A program made the translations under genes and the position numbers. DNA of 64,000 nucleotides from Tubulanus polymorphus (taxonomy: Eukaryota > Nemertea > Palaeonemertea > Tubulaniformes > Tubulanidae). The notes under the pieces are model-generated. The model was not told the DNA's origin. It saw only the letters and a program-made list of their open reading frames with translations, and did no database searches. The stretch spans positions 18,556,450 through 18,620,449 of the forward strand of contig NC_134029.1 of NCBI RefSeq assembly GCF_964204645.1. Reading direction: 5' to 3'. Of the stretch, positions 30,501-41,008 are shown piece after piece (the first letter of the stretch is position 1; the number at the start of each line of letters is the position of its first letter).

Positions 30501-30619
30501 CCACCGACATTTCTTTGAAATGGATTGAAGTACGCCTCGTCGTTATTGCCATTTCTATTGTACGTTCCTCGACCTCGGCCACGACCTTTAGCGGGTAAGT
30601 ATGCGGGAGTCCCGTTCAT
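18557..30619 (-). CDS. NFXL1: NF-X1-type zinc finger protein NFXL1, complete
   Basis: Cysteine-rich NF-X1 family protein with a PHD/RING-like finger, a probable ubiquitin-ligase or nucleic-acid-binding factor anchored by a C-terminal membrane helix. Seventeen coding exons, all phase-consistent: 30619-30421, 29819-29625, 28534-28431, 28317-28184, 27397-27219, 26695-26433, 25391-25277, 25197-25082, 25002-24871, 24405-24315, 23680-23560, 22927-22771, 22031-21918, 21167-21036, 20423-20187, 19783-19586, 18787-18557. They give 905 residues (human 911). The N-terminus is Gly/Arg-rich ([12 protein letters not shown]), then acidic. The finger is [10 protein letters not shown] followed by [18 protein letters not shown]. 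Next come [20 protein letters not shown] and a long array of NF-X1 fingers ([31 protein letters not shown] and so on). The C-terminus has a Lys/Glu coiled coil and the helix [19 protein letters not shown]. The introns hold many MITEs. Confidence 0.95.
18829..19084. mobile_element. GTGGCCACTT-family MITE, copy 1 (NFXL1 intron 16)
   Basis: The termini resemble CTAGGTGGGCACTT and AAGTGGCC, and it shares ACAAAATTCCC and GAAAATTCCCCGA blocks with the copy at 21361-21574. Its left end is only 42 bp from the acceptor of the last NFXL1 exon. Confidence 0.45.
21361..21574. mobile_element. GTGGCCACTT-family MITE, copy 2 (NFXL1 intron 13)
   Basis: Left CAGGGTGGCCACTT, right AAGTGGCCACACTG. About 214 bp with a T-rich core; hAT-like termini. 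Internally similar to the 18829-19084 copy. Confidence 0.55.
22107..22166. repeat. Near-perfect 27-bp-arm hairpin in NFXL1 intron 12
   Basis: GAGCAAAACCCACAGTTGAT and the next seven bases pair with the mirror arm ending GTGGGGTTTGCTC, with one mismatch and a 6-nt loop. It ends two bases before the TTAA at the left boundary of the next MITE. Part of the arm (ATCATCAACTGTGGG) recurs near 47627. Confidence 0.8.
22172..22457. mobile_element. piggyBac-like MITE, copy 1 (NFXL1 intron 12)
   Basis: Flanked by TTAA on both sides. Termini are CCCTTTCAGT and ACTGAAAGGG. The 286-bp body includes repeated TACACCGC motifs. TTAA duplication and CCC termini are the piggyBac signature. Confidence 0.7.
23391..23512. 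repeat. Three tandem copies of a ~41-bp unit (NFXL1 intron 11)
   Basis: Unit: T-run, then GTCAGAAAACATTTACTAGT and GAATCATGCA, repeated three times with small changes. The last copy ends about 48 bp before the exon 11 donor side. Confidence 0.7.
23744..23898. mobile_element. CAGTGGAACC-type MITE (NFXL1 intron 10)
   Basis: 155 bp between TA dinucleotides (23742-23743 and 23899-23900). Termini CAGTGGACCCTCGTTA and TAACGAGGACCACTG. Shares TTCGTTATATCCAGTATGAA with the RPS3-intron copies. Confidence 0.7.
25882..26411. mobile_element. 530-bp pogo/Tigger-like non-autonomous element (NFXL1 intron 6)
   Basis: A perfect 22-bp terminal inverted repeat starts CAGTCAACCCCGCATAAG and is bounded by TA on both sides (25880-25881, 26412-26413). 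The body repeats TACGACTTA motifs and has no transposase frame. Its right TA ends 19 bp from the last base of NFXL1 exon 6. Confidence 0.75.
26865..26935 (-). repeat. tRNA-like B-box segment (SINE-like), NFXL1 intron 5
   Basis: On the minus strand GTGGGTTCGAATCCCTTGAC contains a perfect Pol III B box, preceded by GTGAGGTCAAGGGG. No complete cloverleaf was found. Confidence 0.3.
27446..27724. mobile_element. piggyBac-like MITE, copy 2 (NFXL1 intron 4)
   Basis: The right end ACTGAAAGGG is followed by TTAA. The left end is decayed (TTAGTTGCTTTCAGT). The body aligns with the copy at 22172 through CAGGTGCTGCCAT and CATCAATACACCGCAGTG. Confidence 0.6.
28742..28860. mobile_element. piggyBac-like MITE, 3'-truncated fragment (NFXL1 intron 2)
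   Basis: Begins CTTCAGTGCTAC and contains GTGCTGGAGAGATAATT and GTATGTTGAATAATGGG, aligning with the left half of the copy at 27446. The right half is missing. Confidence 0.4.
29222..29370. repeat. AACAGGGAC-family dispersed repeat, copy in NFXL1 intron 2
   Basis: Ends AACAGGGACAATCCCTATTT and starts near CTGTACTTCGATTTC. Related copies are at about 4991-5066, 8481-8560, 34507-34620 and 51667-51826. Confidence 0.6.
29376..29533. mobile_element. piggyBac-like MITE, 5'-truncated copy (NFXL1 intron 2)
   Basis: The right half only: CAGGTGCTGCCATCTTAAA, TTTATACACCGCACTGAAAG, then TTAA. Its left side abuts the AACAGGGAC repeat at 29222-29370. It ends 91 bp before the donor side of exon 2. Confidence 0.5.
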
Positions 30620-31763
30620 CTTTCTCGTTGTTGGTATCTATTTGGAAAACGATGAAATAAATTGAAATTTAGTCGGCTATCCAAACAACATCGGTCCCTA
30701 AACTCTCAACACACTTTTCCGCATCATTCGTGATCGTGCAGACTTCGTATAGCCTATCAGGACCTTACCTCATGACATTTTTAATTGAAAATAAACCAAA
30801 CACAAGACATTAGCTACGGAGAGTTTATAAATGCTAGAATGATGGAAGGTCATAAACCTATTCAGTGGGATATCATTTTACAGTCAGCTGTTGCACAAGG
30901 ATTGCCGATGCCATCCTCGCTTGCCAGGGTTTGAATGCTTCCCACTCCACACAAAGCTGCTCAGTGGCCACCAGTCTCTTATCAATAGCTTTGTATTGAT
31001 AGAGGATCTGCCAGGAAAAACAACGCATCTAATTGGCGTAATACATAGACTGCTCTGCAGCCAACAGTTCACCCAAGAGCTCTTGCGCGGTGTGATAGAC
31101 CAATGGAGGGTCTGCGGCCAGGACAGGATTTGTGTTGGCTTGAACTTGGCCGGGCGGCAATCAAACCCTGGCAAGCGAGGATGTATTGATGCTAGCCAAA
31201 TTTCGATATCATGGATAAAAATTGAGAGGAAAATTTTTCTATATATCTAAAAAAATTGATTGCATCAAAAAAACATTGTGTCAGCAATATTCTTCGTTCA
31301 TGACACGCCACCACTGGAGTGGACAGGCTGTAGTAGAAAGTGTATTATTATACTCAAAGTCCAAGTTGCCACCTGGTTTAAAAATGATAATTGTCTCAAA
31401 TTCGGTCGATCCTCTGAGTTCCCTACGACCGATACACTTTTACCCAATCCCTGTTTTCCTTGATCTCTTCGACTTCGTGTTTGACAGATAGTTTCAATAA
31501 ATATCTTTGATTTATATTGAATTTATATCTCAATTTAATGACAGATTCGGTGCGGTTTTATTCACCTATTCATTTACTGGTCGGTTCAAATATCAAGCAT
31601 GTTATCGCTCGAATATAACGATCGAGAAGCCGATTCATCTGTGAGACGAGCAAGATGCATTTATAAACACAACAACCGTGCGTCGTGAGAACCGCCGACC
31701 AACGACTTATTGCAACGCCGCAGTTCCACAAAACGCAAATCCAATCCAATTCAATATATTCGC
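30620..31763. other. NFXL1 upstream region
   Basis: Holds the NFXL1 promoter or 5' untranslated exon and a 272-bp inverted-repeat element (30912-31183). A minus-strand AATAAA near 31557-31562 may end the upstream candidate gene. No other coding evidence. Confidence 0.4.
30912..31183. mobile_element. MITE with CATCCTCGCTTGCCAGGG terminal repeats
   Basis: A 22-bp perfect inverted repeat, left starting CATCCTCGCTTGCCAGGG and right ending CCCTGGCAAGCGAGGATG, spans 272 bp with no coding capacity. One end of a related element (CCTGGCAAGCGAGGGTG) is present near 27165, by NFXL1 exon 5. It lies about 290 bp upstream of the NFXL1 start codon. Confidence 0.7.
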
Positions 31764-34716
31764 CTAAACATTCAAATTCCAACTCACCTTTATTACCCCA
31801 AACTGTGTACTAAAATAAAAGAATAGAAAATCGAAAACGTTGATAGGCTTATTACTCAACGTACACAAAATATTGCTCGTTGAAGAGCTAAAAATTAGAA
31901 TGGGCACTTTAATCTGAAAGGGGCAATGCACAAGGACACACAAAACGTTTTTGACCCCATCCTACCGGAATCGGGCCGGGTAATAAAAAAAACAAGGGAG
32001 CCAACTCTCCGTCAGATCGGTCGATAGGTAAGTCACTTCAACAGTTCGTAACTTCGTTATTGATAATCCAATCCGCTTCAACCAGGGCCTAAGATTTTCT
32101 TAAAGATAACGAATTTCTGCGTTGGACCCGGTTTGACTAAGATTTGAGTGCCTTTATTAAGATTGTTAAATCGTGCGATTAATCCGAAAAAATCGGCAAA
32201 ATCCAACTGTACCGCACCAGCCTGGAAGTAGAACTTACCATGATCTTTGAAAACAAACCGTGCTTTCGACCAGTAATTCTGAACCGATTTTTACAAACGA
32301 GTATGCGAGGGGATGAGCGAAACATTGGTGGTGGTGGGGAAAGGGCTTGTAGTGGTCCTCAAACAGACAATTTGGGACAAAAGGGGATCCGGTCTTTATC
32401 TCGGCCCATTTGGATTCATTTTCCATGTGTTCCTAAACGTTTATTTGCAAACATTTCTCCAGACTTCTCAAAGGGCACATTCCCGGCACATTCGAATTTT
32501 GAAAACCGGACAAAAATCCACTCTCGACTCAAACTCGCACGCACCCTCATGGAAAAACATATAACGGAAACACTAACTAACGCATTACAGGTTACATTTG
32601 ACAAACATCTTTTAAGAAATCCCTAGGCCGTTTACCGTTAGGGGCCATTTTTAGTGGATTCGGCTACGACAGAACCGGAGTTGAAAATTCACACTGCAAT
32701 AAAAGTTGAAGGTTACGAAGGAACGATTATTATCGTAAAATGCGATACCATGATTCAGTTACACGAAAAAGAACAGCTCATATTTTTTGCTTAATTCAAA
32801 ACTTCAATTCAAAATTTTTGACGACGACAACTGTATGTTCTCTGCAATGAGATCCGAACGATTCAAACTAACCGTTTTAAGCTTTTTCATGAAACTGACC
32901 CGCATATCTCAGATTTGTCGAATATTTTTATAGCATATTCTTTATTATGTATAGATCGCAATACATTTTGAAGAAGAAATAATCCAGAACCATCTTTTTC
33001 AAAAAGCGGATCTCAGCCGACCGTTGTATCGTTGATTCGATTGAGCACTTACACAATTTGACCGGCTTAAAGTATCCAGCGTTTCGGGTTATCAATGGTT
33101 CTGGGGCGGAATATTAGCTCGAAAATTACATCCATTTTTACGTAGCAGCTAGAAACCTAAATGATTGTGTGGAGTTGAGAAAATGTCGTAGTAAAAATGC
33201 AACTTTCAATAGCAAATCACTATCAATGGAATGGTAAAATCATGGCGAAACGATGGACGATTCGGTCACCGTTTTAATGGTTTATCCAAATTGATTTTTT
33301 TCGAATAAAAATTTCCTAGATTTCAACTCTTTGAATGTTATCGAGATTTAGATCGCGAATAATGTGTGAACAACGTCCCGTATTTGCGTTCACCTTTCAA
33401 ACCGGCGACACAATCATTACCTCCCATCATCCATAATTCTTCTCGCCATTGTAACGGCGTCGTGAATTTGTTTATGACTTTCTTACAAGTTAGTTCTGAT
33501 CCGAGTGACGTCCGGACAATGCCGATCTCGACCGACAATAGCAACAGACCCATCAATCTGTTCTGCTTGTGACTTCCAAAACAAATCTTGTTTAAATGTT
33601 GCCTATAAAAAGCGACTGTTATAATTAAGTTGCATTTTTCACCACATCTGCGCGTTAACTAGTGAAAGAAAATTTAAATGAGCCACCACATAACATTGAA
33701 TAAAACATTCATTCGTTCATTGAATTTCGTTGAATGGGTGAAGTTACCGCGAAAACTTGTCCTTATACTTCGCTAAACTGTCCCGTCGACAATCGACGAA
33801 AGATTAATATGTTTGTTGAACGAGGTATGCACGACTTGACACACAAAAGCCGTATTTACATATATCCAACACCGAAAGCATTGTAACACAAATGAAATAA
33901 ACACTCCAGGTTATTCAAAGTAAAAAGTTGATCGAGGGCATATTCAAACAAATCAATTCGCTATACAAATACCGACACCGAAATACACCCTTTATCACAC
34001 CGTGAATCGTGAAAAAAATCAACCCAGAAGAAAGAAACTGGGAAATCTTTAACATTCTATAGAAAGTCGGGCTGCGTGGTATCTTTTTCAAATTACCGAT
34101 CGCTCTATGCACACTATAGCAAAGGCACTACATGAAAAAATGCTTTGCCGTCTTCGTTTGTGGGAGACCTTTTTATCTGTTCTGTATGCTCTCGTAAATT
34201 TCGTCATTAGGTGAGCAAAATCGACTCCGTAACTTCGAAATGAGCTTGAATCCCAGATTAACTTTCCCAGATGACTTTATCACCAATTTTAGGATAAGAA
34301 AATTGATACCTCGTTTCTCCTGTCTGCTGAACTTAAAAGTGTTGACCCTGCCGGCCGCCTATCTACCATGTACCGGTACATAACGTTTAGAAAATTATGA
34401 TGAAGCTTACCTTAACAGACCCAGCAGCTATAGAAATTAACTGATTACACATCTTATTGCGATTTAGAAAATGACCCGACCGATTAGGAGAAACAAGGTT
34501 TTATTTTTGATCTTAAGATAGGGATTGACCCTGTTATTTATTTGATTGGTAGATTTCGTTTCATTTTCTTGAGTTGGTGTCCTCCTTACAAACCCACCAC
34601 ACCTACCGGGAGCGAAACAGGGGTGCCATATATTAGTTACCGTTTTCATCTTCTTCCAAGGGACCGAGCTCCAGTAATCCAGAGAATTGCACGATTTCCA
34701 TGTCTCCTTTGAGCAT
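31764..34716 (-). CDS. Candidate truncated RapGAP-like gene or gene fragment
   Basis: Four exons chain in phase: 34738-34641 (ATG at 34716), 33615-33394, 32278-32239 and 31809-31788, the last reading into a TAG at 31764; about 127 residues. Acceptors are good (for example CCTTCCCGTTTAG) and donors are GTAACT, GTGAAC, GTAAGT and GTGAGT. The product starts MLKGDMEIVQFSGLL and LGPLEEDEN. It continues VAFYRQHLNKICFGSHKQN, LLLLSVEIGIVRTSLGSEL, ELLVESTVCF and TQFGVIK. The spacing of an FGxxHxN-like motif, LLLSV, IVRTS and FGV recalls the N-terminal half of the Rap-GAP module of SIPA1L/RAP1GAP proteins. The catalytic half is absent before NFXL1 begins, and a minus-strand AATAAA lies near 31560. It could be a degenerate duplicate, a short derived gene, or a chance assembly of exons. 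Confidence 0.3.
34507..34620. repeat. AACAGGGAC-family repeat, inverse copy
   Basis: Reads TTGATCTTAAGATAGGGATT then CCCTGTTATTTATTTGATT, matching the reverse of the 29222 and 51667 copies. It lies just downstream (in minus sense) of the candidate exon at 34641. Confidence 0.55.
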
Positions 34717-37642
34717 TTCGGATACTTACGGTCAAAAACTAAACGGGAAGGAAAACAATGATTTGTATATTTCAACATATTCTACATTTATTTATTTAAT
34801 TCAATTATTTATTAATTTCCTGAATAATTTACATCAATGAATACCAGATTTATAAAATGACAATAGTTAATTGATTTGTTTTGCGCATACATACATAGAC
34901 TGACGTAAAATAACAGCAGGGCAGCCGGAGAAAAGCAGAGCTTGTAATATCAGGCACCCTAAAAGAAGACAAGAGGAAATGAAATACACAAAAAACAACA
35001 TATTGCCCGTAAAGATTTCCACGTGTACTCTTCTGTCCGTAGGAGAAAGAGAGTTCGTGTGCAATTTCACTCGGCTCGGTCCGGTGGGATAAACGTTCTG
35101 GACCGAAGACAATCGTCTGCGTTGAGTAGACAAACAAACTACGCGGAGATGATCAGAATTTCATTAGTATCAGGTCAATATTTGTAGTTTACATTTATCC
35201 CGAGATAACATCCACTCGCTTCCCTAGATACCGCCAGTATTGATTAACGCGCTCGTTCTCAAATCTCTTAACTTAGCCGATAAGTCAAAAACTAATCTTT
35301 TCCATCGGAAAATGCTCATAATTCCGCGTGATCGGCGGTATTCTCATGAAATAATGCGCCGACAGTTCGCTGAAATGTGTAATGCGGTTATTTTATTGGG
35401 GATTTTGAGGGATTAGGCGACGAGGCCTAGTGAGTAATTCCTGCTGATGATACGGAGGGTTTAAGGACTGATGACGGGAAAATGATTACGTTTGTATGGA
35501 CATAGTTGATACTGTAAGACATTCATTAAATGAATTTCATAATCCCGTCGCAAAGTCGCTTGCTTAAGCGCCTATATTGATGATGCTTTTTTGAAACCAA
35601 TTCCGGCGTAAACGTAAAAATGCGGCAGCGAGATTTGAAAATGAATATACATATTCATAGTGGAACATTTGATAAGATAATTCGTTCAAGAAGTTTGTTT
35701 CATACACTCTGTCTGGATAATGTCACGAAATGCTAAGTGTGTGTAAAAGGTTAATCCCATTAAAACGAATTTGTGGCCAAATATTCCACCAGAGTTTGGT
35801 TTTTTAACTTTTGAGGTATTTTGATATTTAATATATTTAATATTCCTATTGCTTTCTTTATCAGATTCAACAAATTAACTCTAAGCTAAGACCTTGACTT
35901 GTTCCCTTTGATCTATTCATCCAACCTATACATTTTTCAGAGAAATAAATGAATACATTTCCAATAAACGTATTACAAAACAGATAGAATTAATAGGATT
36001 GAATTCGTGATTCTAGAACTACATATGGGATACCGAGGAGATTTATAGGAGCTCAATCTATATACTGGGTAAGTATATGTAGATTAGCTTTTACAAATCG
36101 TTTTAAAAATGCAAGTCAGTGAGTCTAGATTCGTTTCTCATTTATCACAAACGGATGCGTTCTTTCTCCGCCGAACATTCGAACGCGAGAATGATTTGTT
36201 GTACTCATTAAATAGGCAAATTATCTCGCCTCGTATCTACGTTCGATCGTTTATAAATCTGTGTTGAAATTCCGGAATTTGTAGCCGGATTTGTCAGTCT
36301 TGGCTTTAGAGATCCATCGCTGAAATCTCAAATGCGGCTGCCTGGATTAAACGCAGGATTAAACTCCTTCGTCGAGAACGTTTTATCAATGACTGGCGAA
36401 GATTCACTCGCCTTTGAAGCCGTGATATTTTTAAATTAAGATTTATCTGCGGCAACGCATTAGAAATCTTCAGTGATGTCTAACTTCGAGGGACTCATAT
36501 ACTCCCTATGAAAACCCCAAAATTCACAATTTCCATTTTTAATAAATGACCCGGCTTTAAGGATTATATTTTCGACAGCTTGGAGTGGCCAGTTGTAATA
36601 AATTGGGAATAATTTAGAAATTAAGGAATTTCACCGGATTAAAATGATGTGTAGATTGACGATTTTGAGGCAGATGGTGGTATGAATGGAACTTGCCGGC
36701 AATTTATCTTTTACACGATTTGTGACAAGAGTTTAAAACAGCAGTAATGAAACAGTCGGTGTCCAAATCTTCACTTGTGCTTTTTTGAAGATGCTTTTGT
36801 TTTCGAAAGTCCCTGCTCTACTACCCCATTCGATGTTATATTGTCAAGTAGAAGACACATATTAATGATCGCACTTTGCACCGCTTATGCAGAATAACGA
36901 GAATGTGAGAAAAAAAAAATCCGTATCCCTGTGATTCTGGATCTAGCTGTTAACATTCGGGGAAGGAAATATGTGGACAAGACCTAAACTAATCTGTGGC
37001 CGATGAACTACGATGGTGTGCTAAATCCTTGTGCGAAAAAACGACTAAATTTAATTATGCAGAAGTTGTGCAAAAAAGGAAATGCAATTTATTATTGAAT
37101 AGAATATCTATTAGGCAATATGACAACATATGCAGAGTATGAGTCAAAGCAATAACGATTTATCAACTACAAATAAATCCACGTGTTGAAAGTAAATCTT
37201 TAGACCAGTCGGTGCGTCATTACTGATGACATAATACGCGAAGATTGATGTCGTCTTAATCACGGCGGATTCGGGACCTAAATATTGATATTTTTGCGAG
37301 GAAGTTGACAAGATGGTCAACTTTTAAACCTTTTATGACGAAAGAACGAGAGGGTTCAATGTTCATGAACCATACAATCTATATTCATATAGTCTATATT
37401 CAATTTAAGAATTATACATTTATCAATATGATATGCATAAAAAGGATTAGCACAACAAACTTGGAGCGAGGAATACTATATGATGGCTATTATACATACA
37501 AATTCAGCCCCGTATAGAAATAAGTCCGATTCAATGAAAATGTCTTAAAACCAATTCACATTGTGGAAGAACTTGTTTTGAACAGATATATCTTCCAAAC
37601 CTTTCCATCCATTGATTTCCCGCACAAACAGGTGAAACATCA

Positions 37643-37982
37643 TAAGCCGCGATCAAACGGAGACGATTTTGCCCGGGCCTAATCGTCATGGATTAGGCCC
37701 GAGTAAATTAGGGGATAAACGGGGATTTGGCCCGTGCCTAATAAGAGAGCGCGTTCGCGCGTAATCCACTTCACAATACTAAAAAAGTGATAAGTGAGTC
37801 ACTTCCGGAACCTGTAGTAATAATTTGACTTTGCTAAAATTTGGCTCGGGCCTGGTCCAACATTTTTGGTCGGATCAAATTTGGCCCGGACCAAACAGGC
37901 GCGGGCCCATTTGGAACCCGTGTGAACAGTTGTTCCGGGCCAAATTTGGCACGAGGCAAAAATGCTCGCGTAATCGCGGCTA
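37643..37982 (+). mobile_element. GGCCCGGGCC-rich MITE, copy 1
   Basis: Left terminus TAAGCCGCGATCAAACGGAG, right terminus CGTAATCGCGGCTA. Internal GC-rich palindromes (TTGCCCGGGCC, AATTTGGCCCGG, CTCGGGCCTGGTCC) stand out from the AT-rich surroundings. Aligns with the reverse complement of 40541-40846. Confidence 0.7.
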
Positions 37983-40068
37983 TAGTGTTAATATCTTTAG
38001 CGTCATCGGCAATGCTTCTTTAACCGAGTTAATGAGTGCCATTACGGTAACCACAAAATTGCCGAGGCTTTTCGCGTCGTGTTTTAAAACGACATTAATG
38101 TTGAATTTACGTCTCGTCGTATTGCACCGTAAAGTGATTACAGTCAAAGGTTGTCCTGGCTGATAATTGCCGCAAACCTCATCATCAGATCGCACGTCTG
38201 CCCCTGATCGCATTATTGATTATGATACGAACGCGCGCGTCTAACGTGGAAAAATAGCGTTTATTAGTGTGATTGCCGTCAGTCGCTGACAATGTATTCT
38301 AATCACCCGAGGGATGGTAATTATGGATTATTTTTTGCGTCAAGTGTCATTATTAACAAGAACGATTGCATATTGGCTTTATTGAGTCTCATTTGCCTTT
38401 GATAACTTGTCAAGATTGTGATTAACAAGTTTGCTGATACAAATCCGAAGCCACGCATCTTGCTGACCAGCGTGAGAGATGGCCAGAAATCTACAACCGC
38501 GGTTTCTACCGCGGCGTCCGGGATCGGATTAAGCAAGGTGGCAATTTTTGATCACGCCAAAGATTTATGGAATGTTGTTAAGTCATATTCTTTACTTGGC
38601 CTTGATAAATCAGCTCGTCTCATACTAATTGACTGAAGGAAATCTATCACAGAAATCTCTAATTATAAGAAATCTCTTACTTGGATTTGTTTGACTTTCG
38701 TGTGAAAATGTTTCATCCAGAACACTTGTCAGCGGGATGCGTACATTGGGAACGCAAAGAATGGTAGAGCATTGTGTACACAACTAGTTCCAGGACTGGG
38801 CGAAGAATGTATTAATGAAAAACGAATAAATTAAATTATTTTTTGTGAATGAATTAACGACTGAATCAGATCATTTAATGTGAATGAATACATTTTTATA
38901 ACGTTCTTACAATGATAATCTTCTATTCAAATGAACAACACTACACCATTTCTCTTATATAACGTACACATTTGTAATATGCAAATGAAGGCGCTTAAAG
39001 ATAAAACGCCAAAGAGAGATGAACGTCGAATTTTCTATCAAAAATCGATTTATTGCGCCCTAAAGCGAAGCCTCTTTGACACACCCGTGAAAGTTTGTTA
39101 CCAAGCCTAAAATTGCAGCATTTAAAAATAAGCAATAAGGACTAAATGAAATATCGATTTGTATGGTAATAAAAAACGTAGATCGTTATTATAATAAACA
39201 ATGAAGCATGTTGTTGACAAAGGTTTTTCAGGTTGGATAAGGGGGGGGGGTCTGAATTAGTATTCGCTGATCTTTAAAAAGGGTTTTTGATTCTTAAATA
39301 GCGCCTGAAAAATCAGAAGTCCCAGCGCATTTTTAAGTCACTATATTTTGAAATGACATATATCTAGAAAAATCAATATCATATCAAATTATGTATCTTC
39401 TACAGTCATATTTGGGTTTAGCCCTCCATAGAGTTCCGAGACGAGGACGACGAGAGGTCCCTTTAGCTTTTATTAGTAAAACCATGTCGTGCCACCCGAT
39501 GATAAATAAATGATTGGGTTAAGAAATCAGCGTTTTCGGTTGCGTGCGCGAAATCCTTGGTTTGCCGGCTGAAAAGATTTCCCCGCGGACGACGAAAGAT
39601 ACAAAGCGATTCGGTCGAAAGATTAACAGCCGAACTTTCGATTGGGCCGATATGCGCGTTAATCACCGAAAACAAATACATCTGAACGCTAGATAAATAT
39701 TGATATATTAATTTCTGCAACAACATGAATCGATTGAATGCAAACGATCACCTGACACGCTATCGATGTTGATCAGATGAACCGATACCCGCCAAGCAGA
39801 CGCTCAATCGAGACATGGTTCTTGTTTAATATCTGACCACTAGAATGACTAATGAGGCGTGCAATTTAATTGACTAGATGCAGGTAATGTTTCGATGAGG
39901 TTGATTTCTTGGTGCTTCCGATATAAGATATGTCGTTTTCCCTGCCGTATAGGATATTTTGAAATTTATCAACCATTTTTGGACGTGTCATAATATGGTG
40001 GCTGCCGATTTGAAAATTATTATTCCAAATTAAAGGGTTGAGAGGCCAAAGAAGAAACTAAAAACACA

Positions 40069-40155
40069 GCCGCGGTCAGGGAATTGAATCCACGAACCTG
40101 CGATTATTGAGATCAGTACGCAAACGACCGACAATTTACACCACTCAGCCGGACA
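40069..40155 (-). repeat. tRNA-derived SINE head (unit A)
   Basis: On the minus strand GGCTGAGTGGTGTAAATTG is an A-box and D-arm-like segment, and TTCGTGGATTCAATTCCCTG a B-box and T-arm-like segment. A longer gap between them suggests a class II (Leu/Ser) tRNA ancestor. Not a functional tRNA. Confidence 0.5.
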
Positions 40156-40540
40156 AGTTAATATACGTTATGATAATAATTGACATTGAAATATTTAGAT
40201 TTAAAACATACTTTTCGAAACGAAGATTTCTTAAATACTACGAACACCGAATGATGATGTGTATAGTGATTACAAAACCAATAAGCGCCTTTAGAATTAA
40301 AATTCCCTTATCATATCGAAACAAAGAAATTTCTAGCTAACACTTCTATTTTCATTATGATTTTGCTATTAGCATTTTTTTCAAATCATATACCACGTTT
40401 CTCGTATCAATCTTAAAGATTAGATTTAGATTAGTTTCGATGAGTTTGATTTTTTCTCGGTGCTTCCGATATAAAATATGTCGTTTTCCCTGCCGTATAG
40501 GATATTTTGAAATTTATCAACCATTTTTGGACGTGTCATA

Positions 40541-40846
40541 TAAGCCGCGATCACACGAGCACTTTTGGCCCGGGCCAAATTTAGCCCGGGCTAAACAGGC
40601 TCGGGCACTTCCGGACCAAAAACATCGGACCAGGCCCGAGCCAAATTTTAGCACCAGACAAATGATTGCGTTTGAATTGCAACTGGCACCGGAAATGATC
40701 CACTTGCTTTGTTTGAGCATTGTTTAGTATCGAGTGAATGGTTTGCGTGAAAACGCGCTCTCTAATTAGGCACGGGCCAAATTTGGCCCGAGCCTGATCC
40801 GTTCAAATTTGGCCCGGGCCAAATCGTCTCTGTGTGATCGCAGCTA
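40541..40846 (-). mobile_element. GGCCCGGGCC-rich MITE, copy 2, nested in duplication unit B
   Basis: Termini TAAGCCGCGATCACACGAG and GTGTGATCGCAGCTA. Body palindromes GGCCCGGGCCAAATTT and TTTGGCCCGGGCC. The flanks GTGTCATA and ATATGG are contiguous in unit A, which gives the pre-insertion site and is consistent with a TA target. Confidence 0.8.
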
Positions 40847-40924
40847 ATATGGTGGCTGCCGATTTGAAAATTATGATTCCAAATTAAAGGGTTGAGAGTC
40901 CAAAGAAGAAACTAAAAACACTGC

Positions 40925-41008
40925 ATCGGCCAGGGAATTGAATCCACGAACCTGCGATTATTGAGATCAGTACGCAAAGGACCGACAATTTAAACCACTC
41001 AGCCAGAC
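40925..41008 (-). repeat. tRNA-derived SINE head (unit B)
   Basis: Same arrangement as in unit A: TGGCTGAGTGGTTTAAATTG and TTCGTGGATTCAATTCCCTG on the minus strand, with a few substitutions. Confidence 0.5.

Noticed and set aside
30884-31250. 96- and 119-codon frames on both strands near 31 kb
   Set aside because: They lie within the 272-bp inverted-repeat element and its flanks, and show no coding signature.
31561-31809. Open minus-strand tail (YTVWGNKGELEFECLGEYIE...) overlapping the last candidate RapGAP-like exon
   Set aside because: It needs an entry phase that none of the upstream donors supplies; the in-phase reading stops at 31764.
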